This document shows positions 44,769 through 56,524 of a DNA stretch of 64,000 nt, piece by piece. Under the pieces are notes generated by a model. That model saw only the letters and a list, made by a program, of their open reading frames with translations, did not search any database and was not told the origin of the DNA. The DNA lies in the NCBI GenBank assembly GCA_014529385.2, contig CM043955.1:152258140-152322139 (forward strand), read 5' to 3'. Both the position numbers and the translations under genes were made by a program. Numbering within the stretch: the first letter of the stretch is position 1; each line of letters begins with the position of its first letter. This stretch comes from Adiantum capillus-veneris (Eukaryota; Streptophyta; Polypodiopsida; Polypodiales; Pteridaceae).

Positions 44769-45770
44769 TTATTTACTTTTTCTTGACATTTTAGGCCAAA
44801 TTAAGTTTTGACTTGATTCATAGGCTTAAAATACATCATGTAAAGACTGTCTTTGAGAAAATTGCAAAAAAATGCTCATTTCAAGCCTAAAGTTAATAAT
44901 CGCGATTTTTAACTTTCTGCTCTAAATTGGCCAAGGTTCATATCATTGACTCATTGCATGTATACAAACAACTTTTGTAAAGGCCCAAAAGATTTGGATC
45001 ACGAAACTGGCAAAAAATTGGGTAAAAACTAAAGTTTGTACTGACTTTTTGAATCTTGAGTATAAATTTGGGAAAAATCTGTCCAAACTTGTTGAAATTT
45101 GATTCATAGGCTTATGTTGATGTGATAAACATGTGTATATGCTCAGTTGACCAAAAATTTGTTAGAAGTAAATAATTGCGATTATTTACATCTGCCCTAT
45201 TTTTCAACTTTTTTGACCAAGTCTGCATACCACTAGCTTCACCATGTTGTAATAAGCCCATAAACCAAATTTGGTAAGATTTGGACCACTGGAGTAAAAT
45301 TTGTGACTAAAATTGCAAAGTTAGTCTGTGGACAGAAAATTGATGACCATTTGAACAAAAATTGTCCAAACTTGATGGAAATTGGCAGGTGACCTTAACT
45401 TAAGGTGCTTAACAGATCTGTGTCAAACTTGGGGCAAAAACTTGCAAAAATATAGCTGGAGTAAATAATCACGATTATTTACATCTGCTTTCAAACTTGA
45501 TGATTTTGCAAATTTGAGTATACCACAAGGTCAAGCACATCAAGTAGACCTCACAAATCAATTTTGGTGAAATTTGGATCCCAAAAGTGAGACTTAAGCC
45601 AGATTATCAAAATCAGAGTCTGCGAGCACCAAACAATTGATAAACTTGATCAGGATTGGTCCAAACTTGTTGAAATTTTCCCAGAAACTCTAACAAGTTG
45701 TATACTTGCCAAACCTATCAAAAAAGTGCAAAAATTTGACAAATGTAAATAATCACAATTATTTACGTCT
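44769..45770 (+). repeat. Leader array of element F: units of about 285 bp each with a long palindrome
   Basis: Palindromes are at 44889-44916, 45167-45190, 45461-45482 and 45745-45766 (spacing 277, 293, 284), with a half copy at 44769-44783. The centre varies between TCGCGA, TTGCGA, TCACGA and TCACAA, while the arms TAAATAA and TTATTTA are kept in all but the first copy. The same AAATTTGG-type companion block recurs after each unit. Four full units here match four in D. Confidence 0.85.
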
Positions 45771-46134
45771 GCTATCCAGAGACATCATTTTGGACTTTTG
45801 AACTCATACAGTGATAGACCAACATAATATAAGGCTGCAGTGCAATCTTGGGTTCAATCGGATCAAAATTGGTACAGATACACAGTCGAATCTGAAAGTC
45901 AAAATTTGACTCCCATAGCTCGATTTGAAGTGATACACAGAGAACAATCACGAGAGTTCTCAAGAGGTCCACTGTCTTTATAGAAGAATAGCTAACTTGA
46001 TTAAATTTGTACAGGAATCAGGTTGCAGACGAGGAATCAGTGGCTTGACAGAAAGTTGCAATTGAATCAAGTGGAAATTGACGACAAGTCAGTCCCCAAA
46101 GGTGAGTACTCTATCCAGGGCTTCATAAGTCTAT

Positions 46135-47900
46135 ATGAACCTTAGATCTAGTCGTGTACTAGGAAATCAGGGCATACTCAGAGAAACCTCCAGTAGAGTA
46201 TCTACCGAAGAAAGCGTGAATCAAGGAAATTCCTTGCACACAATTCCTAAAGAAGTCTCAGACACTTTTCCAGATTCAACATCCGAAATGTCTTCTTACT
46301 CCACTCACTCAAAAATCGGAACGACAGTGTGCTATAAGCATATACTATCTTTTTACAAGACTAATCGTCATGGAGCCCAGGTTTACTTGGACCCTAATGA
46401 AGAGTATGCTATTCGCATTGATGACCATGGTATTGAGTTCGAAGAAGAGGTTAGGGCAAACAAACAAGGAGAAATGTACATGGATCAAAACAGAACTCAA
46501 TATTTACATGTTGAAAACCCTGACGTGATAGACAAATGGGGGTTAGAAGTAAACACTATAATCCCAGATATGTCAGCAAAAGAAGGACCACCAACTTTGG
46601 AATTTGAGGGATACAATCAAGTAGACTTGAAGCCTTTGAAATGGCTTAGTACGGATAATCCTAGGATCGGAGTCTATTGTTGGGAAGATAGAAACATAAA
46701 AGATATTTTGTGGACTTCTCATGCCAAACAAGGACAATTAACAGCCATGAAGATCATCTATATCTTCAAGATCAAAGATAAGGGATCAGCGGACCTACCA
46801 GCCTACTTGTTTAGGGTTTGTTATAACAACTTTGTTATGATGACTCCTCAGGAGGTAGAACAAACCAAATACCAAGGGTATTCCATATGGGATTGGATAT
46901 TGGAGCAAGGACCAGACACAATTCCAACGGATGAACACCGTGAGAGACTCATCTGAGAGTAATGTGAAGAAACCAAAAACCACCTCATCACGTAGAAAAC
47001 TGGGTGACACTAAGGCTAGTCCAGGGCTACATGAGTCACTATTTCCAACAGACTGGTTTGAAGGACTCGGAACGGGACCAACTCCTAGAAGACCGAGGGT
47101 TGAACCAAATAGACGTGTCAGACTAGCTGATTTTCAGAAATGGGTCTGAAAATACAGTGAATTAGAGGATCCATATGACCAATTAGCAAGCTTTAAGCAA
47201 GTGCTAAGACCAGAGCGTATATTCGATTTCCATACTCAATTCGAGGGGTTTGAAATGACATTAGAAGGAAAAAGCTTTGACATGGTTCTAAAGCATTCCA
47301 CCAAGGTCAATCATGGACTTGAACACATTAGCTCAAGGATTTGTAGCTGCTTGTTCCAAAATGGAGATTAAACATAATACAGTAGCTCAAATCTACAGCT
47401 TTAAACAGAAACATGGTGAGTCTATTAGGGATTGTGCAAATCGAATGAAACATACATTTCCAAATGCCCAGAGATGGAGATACCTGTAGAAGAATGACTT
47501 GTATCTTTGTTTCTGGAGGGACTGCTAAACAAAGAACTTCATGCTGTACTCTTTTACTAAAAAGCATACAACCCTAGAAGCGTGTGTGTCTAATGCGATT
47601 GACCTAGGAGACAATTTCGAGATCTTCAACAAAGAAGATGTCCCTAAGGATAACCAAAGTGAGAAGACAAAATCCATTAAACCAGCACAAGTGGGAACGG
47701 ATGCTGCGGCACCACTCTCAGCCATAGAAGATATGCTAAAAAGGATGAATGACATGATGAACAATATGCAAAAAGCACCTATGAGAGGACTGGGACAAGG
47801 GATATCTCCATAGGGACAACCAATTAGGCCACAAAAATGGTGTGCAGCTGAAGGTAAATGGACCAACCATGAGACCCACAAGTGCTACGTCAGACCAAAG
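46135..47900 (+). pseudogene. gag of element F
   Basis: The N-terminal frame is open for 273 codons from the ATG at 46135 (MNLRSSRVLGNQG to about 46956), the longest intact piece of gag in the window. It is followed by a shifted frame to 47149 with FQKWV at its end, then the capsid core at about 47215-47560 with a frameshift near 47285 and a stop near 47495. The N-terminal 270 residues match D but resemble no domain I can name. The linker contains MKRMNDMMNNMQKAP-like Met-rich helix sequence. Confidence 0.75.
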
Positions 47901-47921
47901 TATGATGGGAATGTTCAATAC

Positions 47922-48648
47922 GTGCCCATGAGGCCACAAGGACAACCCATGTACACATATCAGCCTAATATGTCCCAAGATCAAAGATCACCAATGGGTA
48001 TGGAAAGACCTCAAACTGTGTTGGGACAACAACCTCCATATCGAGAACATAATGTAGTGCTTGTAAAGTACATGCACTCTGAAGGATTCATAGATGAACA
48101 AGCCTTAGTGCCTGTTACATCCTATGCAGAGCCTAGTCCATCTATAGTAATGGTAGAAGGAGATTGGTATAGTCCACATCCACCACCAATGGAAGATATC
48201 ATGACTTATGCTCCACCAGAGCTCGCACCAATGTATTATGTAGCTAATCAAGGTGTGAGACCTCCCGGTGGGAAGACCCATGATGAAGCCTAGAATAGGA
48301 AACTGTCATAATTGTGGTGCTGATGACCATTGAAAGAACAAATGTCTAGAGCCTGACAAAAACCTCAAACCAACTGAAGCCTATTGCATACAATGTTACA
48401 AAAAGGGAGGACACTTTTCAGAAGATTGTCCTAAGAATCCTTTGAGCAAGGGAAAAATTGTCGTAAACGTAGTCCAACTGATGCCTAGTAGCACATCAGA
48501 GAGTGAATCGATTGTTCCAATCAAGGTAATCACTAGAGCCCAGGCAAAGAAAAAGAAACACAACTCCTCTGATGATTCGGAGAACACGAAAATTTCTTCT
48601 CAAAGAATCAAAAGAAGCAGAAGCAAAAGATATGAGATGAGAAAATAA
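47922..48648 (+). pseudogene. Nucleocapsid region of element F with two CCHC knuckles
   Basis: The Pro/Met-rich linker frame ends at 48293 by a one-base shift. The next frame has knuckle one at 48304-48345 (CHNCGADDH, TGA at 48331, KNKC) and knuckle two at about 48384-48428 (CIQCYKKGGHFSEDC). A basic tail rich in Lys and Arg follows. The TGA in knuckle one coincides with that of element D. Confidence 0.75.
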
Positions 48649-48681
48649 AAACAACGGGTTGAAATCGAAGAGAAAGCAAAA

Positions 48682-49560
48682 ATGATAGCTCAGGATAAGT
48701 TGAAAGAAATTGGTAGTGAATTCAAGGAAACGACCGTGAAATCTGGAGGATCCATTCTGGTTGATAAAATTTTTGAGCCTATTAATGTTGCCTTAGAAGT
48801 CTACCAAGCAGGACTTAAAGCAGGCCAAAACATGGAAAACAAGTGGAAAAACTATCCATCTCCAGACATGGAAGCAGCGAAGCTAGAGGCTTATCAAAAT
48901 TTGGTAAGAATCACGCAATAAATGTTCGATAAACAAAAACCCAAGCTTGAAAGTATTGCAAAGCCTAAAGAGCTTGCAGTGGAAGGAACAAAAGAAAAAT
49001 CTGATGTGGTGGCAGAACCCCACCTTGAAACAAATGAACCAAAGCTTATAGTGCCGGACAGTGAAGATGCCTTAGACGGAATTCCATTCGTAGAGGAAGA
49101 CTGGCCAGGACACTTATGGGAAAAAGTGAGAGAGATCAATGATGGGAGCCTAACTTTAAAGTCATCACCTATAGAGGAAGTCTGGTTGGATAACCTACCT
49201 TCTAATATGAACATGGATTTACAATCCTTGTATGGGGATTGTGGATCGAAAGCTTCAGGAATATCTAAACCATTGACATTAAAAACATTACCTTCTTACT
49301 TGGGAGATAACGAAGATGAATCCATCGTTTTCATGACCACTCAAGTAAAAAGAGTTGGACAGACCCTAGGAGTAGACAACATTCATTCAATCATGTCTAC
49401 ACCCATCCAATGCACTCTTACTTGGGGAGAACTATTGAAACTCAGACCATACTTGTGGAACAATTTACAAAAAATCCTAGAAAAGGTGGGGATAATGGGG
49501 TTAAATTTGGAAAAATTGAAAAATAAAATGGAAAACAAAGAGATTCGATCAGTCCTATGA
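48682..49560 (+). pseudogene. Charged linker between gag and protease, element F
   Basis: Two frames separated by a TAA at 48919-48921 encode a Lys/Glu-rich, probably helical segment and an acidic stretch with WPGHLWEKVREIND and ESIVFMTTQVKRVGQ. It aligns with D 31951-32660. It has no catalytic motif and no function I can name. Confidence 0.6.
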
Positions 49561-49599
49561 ACAAGGTCGGAGAATATTATGAAGGGGAAGAAGGAAACA

Positions 49600-50337
49600 C
49601 CACCCTCCCAGTGAAATATAATGACATTGAAACCATGGCAATACTGGATAGTGGAGCTGGCATAGCCATAGCCTCTAAAGCAGTATGGGATTCCTAGGGA
49701 CAACCAAACTCGAATGAAATTACAGTTGGCTGACGGACACATTGAGAGACCACTAGGGCTGCTTGAAAAAGTGATAGTCAATTCCTATGGAATTCAATAT
49801 CAACACACTTTTGCCATAGTAGACTTTGGGAAAAAACTCAACTATGAAATCATAGTGGGAAGACCTTTCATGCGGCAGGTACAACTTATCCAAGATTGGG
49901 GAAACAACTATCTGTACTTGAAGCAGGTGGGATCCATAACAAGAGTCAATCTAAAAGATCACACTTATAGAGATGTATTGAAAACACCCATCCAAGAGTT
50001 TGATTCAGTCTCTTCGGCTGAAACTAAACTCCCATCCTGGTTAAACAAAGACACTCATATTTGGATGTGCGGAACTTCAGAAAATGGAAGCTTAAAACGA
50101 GAAGAATGTATCCTAGAAAGGGACTGCACAGACAAAGCCTACATACCAAAACCCTTTCCAGAGCATTTATTTGAGCCATTCGAGTGGACTCAAATTTTAG
50201 AGACAATGGATATATGTGTGAATACGTCTATGCCTACTCAATTTTGCAATGAGGATGGCTACAACATAATTCCCATCCAAATGATGTCAGTCCTCAACAT
50301 TGAAAACGAAGATGAGGAGCCCAAGGACTTGATGTAA
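49600..50337 (+). pseudogene. Retropepsin of element F
   Basis: The core MAILDSGAGIAIASKA is at about 49636-49680 with DSG intact. A frameshift near 49700 is followed by the frame 49714-50337 carrying LQLADGHIERPLGLLEKV, then NYEIIVGRPFMRQVQLIQDW, then a 110-residue tail that ends in an acidic stretch. The tail is conserved in D but is of unknown role. Confidence 0.8.
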
Positions 50338-50341
50338 GCTC

Positions 50342-51050
50342 AACAAGTCTTTTAAGACCTCTATTACGATGCAACTGATGAGTTAGACGAACAGTCAGCT
50401 ACCTCAGAAGAAGCGGGGTCAGAAAAAGAGTATACGAGAGCTCAGTTACTCTTAAAGGGAGGGGAGGAAAAGTTTTTTGACTTTCCAAACCAAAAATCAA
50501 GAAGAAAAAAATGGTATAGACGAAGGAGAGACACCAATATCGTGAAAACACGACATATTCCATCAGTCTCCAGTAAAACACAATTCTTGATGCAGATAGA
50601 TGCTAATGATTGTGTCAAAGACAAAATAACTGGCAGATATCTTTCAAACAAAAACTCAAAAATGTCTCAGACATCAAGAAAAACAAGGAAGGATACTCAA
50701 GAAAAATCTCAGGATAAAAAACCACTCATGACCAGAGTCGAGCGGAAAAAGAAATATCAAGAGTTGAAAAGAGCTCTAAAGGATATATACACAACCGAAA
50801 TGGAAACCATGGAAGAGGATGGTAAGGATGTAATGCATGTTCCATCCCATTACAAAAAGTATACTCTTCAAGATTGGAAAATCATAATTGAACAACCCAT
50901 TAGGGAACTATGGAAACAAGGTGAATCTTACGAAGGGCCTGAAAACACTAAAGGGTAGACTTGGCTGAACCATGAGAAGAGCCAAGACCTGCTTACATTG
51001 CGAATGACCTAACAGAAGAAGAAGAAAAGATTTTGTTGAGCTTGTTAAAG
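50342..51050 (+). pseudogene. Protease-RT linker of element F
   Basis: Frame 50542-50958 encodes a Lys/Thr-rich segment with RKTRKDTQEKSQDKKPL and a basic helix, ending in an EQPIRELWKQGESY segment. This part is deleted in element D. No motif is recognised. Confidence 0.5.
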
Positions 51051-51065
51051 GAATACTGAGATATC

Positions 51066-52000
51066 TTGGCTTGGTCTTACAAGGATCTCAAGGGTGTTGA
51101 TCCAGAAATCTGTCAACATACTATACCTATGAGAGATGATGCGAAACCAAGTAGACAGAGACCATACACTTATAACAAAACATTTGCTAGAAAGATCAAA
51201 GAAGAGATTGAAAAAATAAAGGAAGCTGAATTCATTTACAAAATTGAACACACAGATTGGGTGTCTCCAATTGTGGTAGTACCCAAGAAGAATGGGAAAT
51301 TACGAGTGTGTGTTAATCTCAAAAAGGTGAATGCAGCTACCATTAGAGACAAATTTCCTCTTTTGATAACTGAGCATGTTTTAGAACGAGTTGCAGGAAA
51401 AGAAGTTTACAGCTTCTTAGACGGCTTTTTGGGATACAATCAACTTTTGCTTGACCCAAAAGATCAGCATAATACTGCTTTTGCAACAGAATGGGGTATA
51501 TTTGCCTATCGGGTTATGCCGTTTGGGTTAACTAATGCTCCAGCCACGTTTCAGAGGTTGACAAGCCATGCTTTCAAAGAGTATCTTCGGAAATTCTTAG
51601 AAGTATATATGGATGATCAATGCGTACATTCGTCAATCCAGGCTAATCATTTTGAACACCTCAAAAAGGTATTCGAGGAATGTAGACTTTATAGGATTTG
51701 CTTAAATCTTGAAAAGTGCACATTCATGGGAAGACAAGGGAAAAATCTTGGACATACTGTGTCTAAAAATGGCATAGCTACTGATATGAGAAGATTCATG
51801 TCATTGCTGATTTTCCTAGACCAACAACAGTCAAGGGGGTACAAGCCTTCATGGGACATTGTGGATATTACCAACAATTCATCTACATGTATGCTATAAT
51901 TGCAAAACCCATGTATAGCTTGATTACGCACTTTGAATGGACCGAGGCATGTGAACAATCCTTCATGAAGCTTAAGCAAGCTCTTACCTCAGCTCCAATA
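51066..52000 (+). pseudogene. Reverse transcriptase of element F
   Basis: The frame is open from 51066 to 51899. Key segments in order are DWVSPIVVVPKKNGKLRVCV, FLDGFLGYNQ (first catalytic Asp), YRVMPFGLTNAPATFQR, the active-site box EVYMDDQCVHS (YMDD), LNLEKCTF and LGHTVSKNGIATD. All catalytic Asp residues are present. A frameshift near 51810-51850 separates the connection segment GHCGYYQQFIYMY, which continues in another frame. This is the best-preserved RT of the window. Confidence 0.9.
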
Positions 52001-52009
52001 TTGAAAGCA

Positions 52010-52400
52010 CTAGATTGGGATAAGGTATTCCACGTACATCAAACTTTGCTATTGGTTGTATACTAGCTCAACTAGGAGATGGGAAAATTGACTTTCCTAT
52101 TTCTTATGCTAGCCGACAATTGGACATGGCAGAAAATAATTACACCACCATCTAAAGAGAAGGACTAGGAATGATCTATGTCGTTAAAAAGTATAGACAT
52201 TACCTATTAGCCAACAAGTTTGTTTTCTTTGTGGACCACCAAGCTTTGTTGTATTTGGTCAACAAGCCATGTAGCACGGGGAGAATAGTTAGATGGTTCA
52301 TCATTCTTCTCGAATTTGATTTCACTGTGGTTGTAAAAAAAGGCACTACACATCAATGAGCAGATCATTTGTCAAGGATTGTTTCAGGGGAATTACCTAA
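52010..52400 (+). pseudogene. RNase H of element F
   Basis: A damaged start (KVFHVH.T) is followed, across a frameshift near 52040, by FPISYASRQLDMAENNYTT, a TAA stop, GLGMIYVVKKYRHYLLANKF, FFVDHQALLYLVNK and ADHLSRI. The sequence stops at the GELPKG residues where element H inserts and resumes in frame after it. Confidence 0.85.
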
Positions 52401-52405
52401 AGGGG

Positions 52406-52673
52406 TGTTAAGCTTAGGGAATTTTGGATGTTTTACCTTAGTGGAATTTGGAATATCAACTTTTGTATTTTTGGGATTCCAAGGGGTGTTCTTGGGAAAG
52501 GGCGTTGCCCATTAGTGTTCTCCAACTATATAACACTCAATCAGTTTCTGTTTGGGAATATGATGACGGAAGTTATGGCAGAATTAGTTTGTTTCTGTTT
52601 CTGTGTTCAGTTCCAGTTCCAGTTCCATATTGATTCCTTTGTTTGCCCGTTCTGAATGTCTGTACCTTAAACA
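52406..52673 (+). repeat. 5' LTR of element H
   Basis: 268 bp, starting TGTTAAGCTTAGGG and ending GTACCTTAAACA. It includes the repeated pentamer TTCCAG near its 3' part. The sequence directly after it (CTGGCAATCGCGG) is in the primer-site position but matches no tRNA that I recognise. Confidence 0.9.
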
Positions 52674-53279
52674 CTGGCAATCGCGGTGTATGTGTGACGT
52701 AGCATGGACGGATTCAGATTTCTCTTGTGGGAGCGAGTGCTGAAGAGATGGAAGTAGTTACTGAATGAAGGGAAGATGTTCAAAATAGGGAAAGTCTGTA
52801 TGGGTAGTTATTTGCACTCTAGAAGAAGACAGTTACATTCACGTTGATGGAGAGGGAATGATTTTCTGAAAGTGATCAAAATTCAGACGTTGCTCTAGAA
52901 GAAGCAAAAGAGGACACATATCCAGATTGGACAAGAAGATTTGGATGTACTAGAGGATTATCAGAGAGACAGACAGAAGGAAGAAGTGGAAGATGAACTA
53001 GATTTATTGTCACAGATTTTGAGGGTCATCAAGAAGAAATTCCGGGGGATCAGTTCCACTAGGGGAGAGTGATGGGAGTCACGTTCCACTAGGAGGAAGT
53101 GCAGGAAGTTGAGTACCACCAGAATCAAGAATCAGATAAGTTTACAGAATCAGAATTCAAATCAGAATGATTGTTGCAGAGTTTGAAGTCAAATTGCGGA
53201 ATCTGGAATTAGAACTGTTGCAAATGTGGAAGTCAGAAAGCAGCCAAATTTCAAATCAAAGTTCTAGCGGATAAGCACC

Positions 53280-54134
53280 ATGGGGAGTCAAAAGAAGAAG
53301 AGGAAGAAATACAAGGTATGGAAGCATGAAGTGGAGGATTTTCCATGTTCAGTTGATGAGTTTTCAGAGGGAGATGCATGTAGGAAGTGGTGTATGGTGG
53401 ATTTGTGTTCAAAACTTCAAAAATTTAGCCGAAGAATGCATAAAGCATCAGTTGATGGGACACAGGTAGCATGGGACAAGTGGGAAGATTTTGAGGATGA
53501 CTTAGAGAGGGCATATGAGTGGTTGACTAATCATAAAGAAAAGAGGAGGACACCATGTTCCAGCAGGAAGGAGGTGAGAAAATTGCAGGAAGCATGTGAG
53601 AGATTGAGGGATGCATATGCGGCTGAGTTCAAAGATGAATTAAGTGATGATGATGACGGATGGGTTGGCTTGGAGACGGACATCCATCATGTGGGGATAT
53701 CAAAGGTGGAGGAGAAGGAGGTGCAAAAGGAGGTTGGCCAAGAGAGCCTAATACTGCCCCTAGATACCCCTACCCTACCACTGGAGTGTGCTCATAGAGT
53801 GGAGACGGAATATCCATTGCTGAAATTGATGTCGGTGTTGTCACTTGTCAATGAGATTTATTATTCAGAGGAGAAGCAAATCATACATACTAAGGATGTT
53901 GTTCACGGAAATCAAAGACCATTTGAAGAGGCGGATAATGTGAGGAATGGACAAGTGGATAGTCGGATGAACGGAGAGGTGATGGATATAGAGAGGAATG
54001 AAGAAGAAGAGGTGATTGATTTATTTTTAGGTTCAATTGAGAATGTATGTAGGATTACGAATGAAGAGTCAAAGCAAGAAGAAGTTTCAAAAATCAGATG
54101 TACTCAGGAGGAATTTGCAACAACAAAAAAATGA
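53280..54134 (+). CDS. ORF1 of element H, 284 aa, unknown function
   Basis: An intact frame begins with a basic MGSQKKKRKKYKVWK segment that could bind RNA or direct nuclear import. A Trp/Lys/Glu-rich helical region follows (about residues 30-120) with AWDKWEDFEDDLERAYEWL and a coiled-coil-like EVRKLQEACERLRDAYAAEF, then an acidic DDDDGW. Residues 150-190 contain a Leu/Pro segment (TPTLPLECAH) of which a decayed second copy seems to lie near 54390. I recognise no domain. It may be a highly diverged gag or a captured host gene. It is the only ORF in the element free of stops. Confidence 0.6.
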   Translation: MGSQKKKRKKYKVWKHEVEDFPCSVDEFSEGDACRKWCMVDLCSKLQKFSRRMHKASVDGTQVAWDKWEDFEDDLERAYEWLTNHKEKRRTPCSSRKEVRKLQEACERLRDAYAAEFKDELSDDDDGWVGLETDIHHVGISKVEEKEVQKEVGQESLILPLDTPTLPLECAHRVETEYPLLKLMSVLSLVNEIYYSEEKQIIHTKDVVHGNQRPFEEADNVRNGQVDSRMNGEVMDIERNEEEEVIDLFLGSIENVCRITNEESKQEEVSKIRCTQEEFATTKK

Positions 54135-55193
54135 ACAACTCAGGTTCGGAGGAATTGTCACCACGAAGCTCCACTGGTGGAAATATGCAGTTAGTAAATC
54201 TTGTGGAAATTGTATCCCAACAATGTACACAGCAGTTTCGATCAAAAAATCAATGGGTGGTAGCTCAACAAATGCAAGTGGGAAGTTGAAAAGAAGACCG
54301 TGTGGAGGATCAACAATATCAGCAGAATAAAAGGTAGCAAGGTAAGGAGGAGCAACATGAGGTCAGGGAACAGATCCGAGCAGAAACCCTGGTTACCTCT
54401 ATCCTACCACGGAAGTGTGTCCATGAAGCATAGGAGGATTATTCCTTTTTGAATGATCGAAGTGTCATGCTCATTGGAATTTCACATACATTTGAAGAGG
54501 ACAGTTGTCAGCAGTAAATGGAGGATGTGCATGATGCGGATATCATGGCGGAATTTTGTCATTTCAAGCAGACTTCAAAGCAAATGTCAAAAGAGGATTT
54601 CAAAAGAGCCAAGCAACAATTGCAGCAGCAAGGACCAAAAGATGACAGTAGCATAACGGAGGATATTGAGGATGATGATATTCATATTGGAAGTTGGAGG
54701 TGGCATTCCATATTGTGGCAGTTTCATATAGATGGATATGAAGAGATATTGAGGGCAAATTTTCAATTGTTTGATAAAGCAAGTCAAATTTTGGAAGATG
54801 TCGAATGTGATTAAGACTCAAATTCAAATTCAGTCTCAATTTTGGATTTGGATTCAACTGCAATTTTGGATGCAAAGACCAATTCAGATGCAAATTTTAA
54901 TGGAAGCCGTGGAAAGCTTGATGAAGAGGTATGACAATCAGTCACAAGGAGGATGACATTGATACTCAATGGGGATTAACAACATCATTTTCTTCTTGGA
55001 TTGGACAAAATTAAAAAAAATATGTAGGAGTTGGTAGGGCACTGTTGTATAAGGGACATGAAGAGGAGTATCCCAAGTGTCATATTTTGGTTCAGATTCA
55101 TATTCTGAGTGAGATTCAGATTCAGATTCAGATTCAGATTCATGCGAAAATGCAGATGCAAATTTAGATATTAGAAGTTCTTGAAATTTCACA
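54135..55193 (+). other. Broken coding and repeat region of element H
   Basis: Short frames (54098-54330, 54518-54814) follow ORF1. They are Gln-rich, with YEEILRANFQLFDKASQILE near 54738. A (GATTCA)n run lies at about 55110-55140. The region near 54385-54460 echoes the Leu/Pro-Cys-His segment of ORF1, which suggests an old internal duplication. Frameshifts make the original reading unclear. Confidence 0.45.
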
Positions 55194-56147
55194 GTGGATG
55201 ATGAAGTCATCTTTGGAAATGCAGATGGAGCTAAATTTTATCATGGCAATTGTCAAGCCATTTGTCAATTTGGGAGTCAACCAGATGATGTAAACGTGGA
55301 AGTAGAGGATGTTCAGCAGAATGCAGATTTAATGTCAAAGTATGTTCAACATGTAAAGGGATCTGGAATTCGGAATTCAAATGGCGGACTGGATGTTGGA
55401 ATTTGGACTGTGGGATTGGAAGTCCAGAAAGAGGAAAGTCGGAGGAATGGAATTGGGCAAAAGGGTCAAGGGGTAATCATTAGTGGGAATACTCACTTTA
55501 AGGCTAAAAAATCGCTCAGTGCTAATGTGACTCATTTAAGGACGAATAGTTTTTGGGCGAATCTTGCATGGCGTGCCCGAATCGAGGTGAAAATTCATCA
55601 TTATAAGATTAAGGTGGTGAGAAGTATTGGAGATCACATCCAAGTGTGCGAACTTCGCAATGCACTAATTGTTAAGGTGAAGATGGGCGAAATGTTTTCT
55701 GAAAATGTTAAGGGAAAGATGATGGCGGGGATGACAGGTCTCTTAGTAGTTGATTCAAATGCAAATGCCTTGAAGCAGGAAGTGCTAGAATATGCGCAGG
55801 AGATGTGGAATACATCAACTAGGCTTTGGAGGGAGCATATGGAAGTGTCGACAGACTGCTTCAAGGACTGGTTTTAGCAAGCTAGAAAGGAGAGCATTAG
55901 GAGGGCGAATGAGGCATTGAAGATGGAGAATGAGAGGTTGGTTGCAGAGATGGAGGAGTTGAAGAATAAAAGCAAGGAAATTGAAGTAAGTGCATGGGGT
56001 CTGTGTAAGTGGAAGCTGGAGCTGAGCAAAGGCGTTTTGGAACCAGATCAAAATTTGGCAGGTGGAGTGGAATCGGAAGTGGAAAAGCAGGCGGAATCGG
56101 ATGTGGAAAAGCAAGCGGATTCGATTTTGTGGCAGAAAAGGCTGTAG
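55194..56147 (+). pseudogene. ORF2 of element H, about 317 codons with one TAG
   Basis: One frame is open from 55194 to 56147 except for a single TAG at 55875-55877, after which it continues without shift. The N-terminal two thirds have a VCELRNALIVKVKMGEM segment and basic stretches. After the stop comes a clear coiled coil (NEALKMENERLVAEMEELKNK) and an acidic tail ending in repeated VEKQAESD/VEKQAD units. Function is unknown. The stop could be a mutation, or a readthrough site between two products. Confidence 0.5.
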
Positions 56148-56244
56148 AGACATATGCAGAAGGAGTTGCTGGGGAGCAGATTGCTTGATCAAGGGATTGT
56201 GGGTCCAAGTCAGCCTATGGCTCTAGCCACTGGGCTGTGCCAGG

Positions 56245-56524
56245 TGTTAAGCCTAGGGAATTTTGGATGTTTTACCTTAATGGAATTCGGAATATCAACT
56301 TTTGTATTTTTGGGATTCGAAGGGGTGTTCTTGGGAAAGATCATTTCCCATTAGTGTTCTCCAACTATGTAACTGTCGATCAGTGTCTGTTTGGGAATAT
56401 GATGACGGAAGTTATGGCGGAATTAGTCTGTTTCTGTTTCTGTGTTCAGTTCCAGTTTCAGTTCCTGTTCCAGTTTCATTCTGATTCCTGTGTTTGCCCG
56501 TTCTGAATTTATGTACCTTAAACA
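56245..56524 (+). repeat. 3' LTR of element H
   Basis: 280 bp, matching 52406-52673. The length difference comes from an extra TTCCTG-type repeat unit near 56465. No convincing purine tract precedes it. Confidence 0.9.

Larger units (their letters stand above)
52406..56524 (+). mobile_element. Element H: non-autonomous LTR element with two unrecognised ORFs, target duplication AGGGG
   Basis: Two LTRs (268 and 280 bp) in direct orientation flank 3.57 kb. Both start TGTTAAGC and end CCTTAAACA. The element is bounded by AGGGG at 52401-52405 and 56525-56529, a clean 5-bp target duplication, and the pol frame of F reads through once the insert and one copy are removed. The interior encodes two sizeable frames with no likeness to gag, protease, RT or integrase that I can see. 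The LTRs differ at roughly 18-20 sites by hand count plus one 12-base length difference, so the insertion is not recent. Confidence 0.85.

Noticed and set aside
52674-52690. Standard primer binding site after the 5' LTR of H
   Set aside because: CTGGCAATCGCGG does not match tRNA-Asp, iMet, Arg, Lys or other primer complements that I can recall with confidence.
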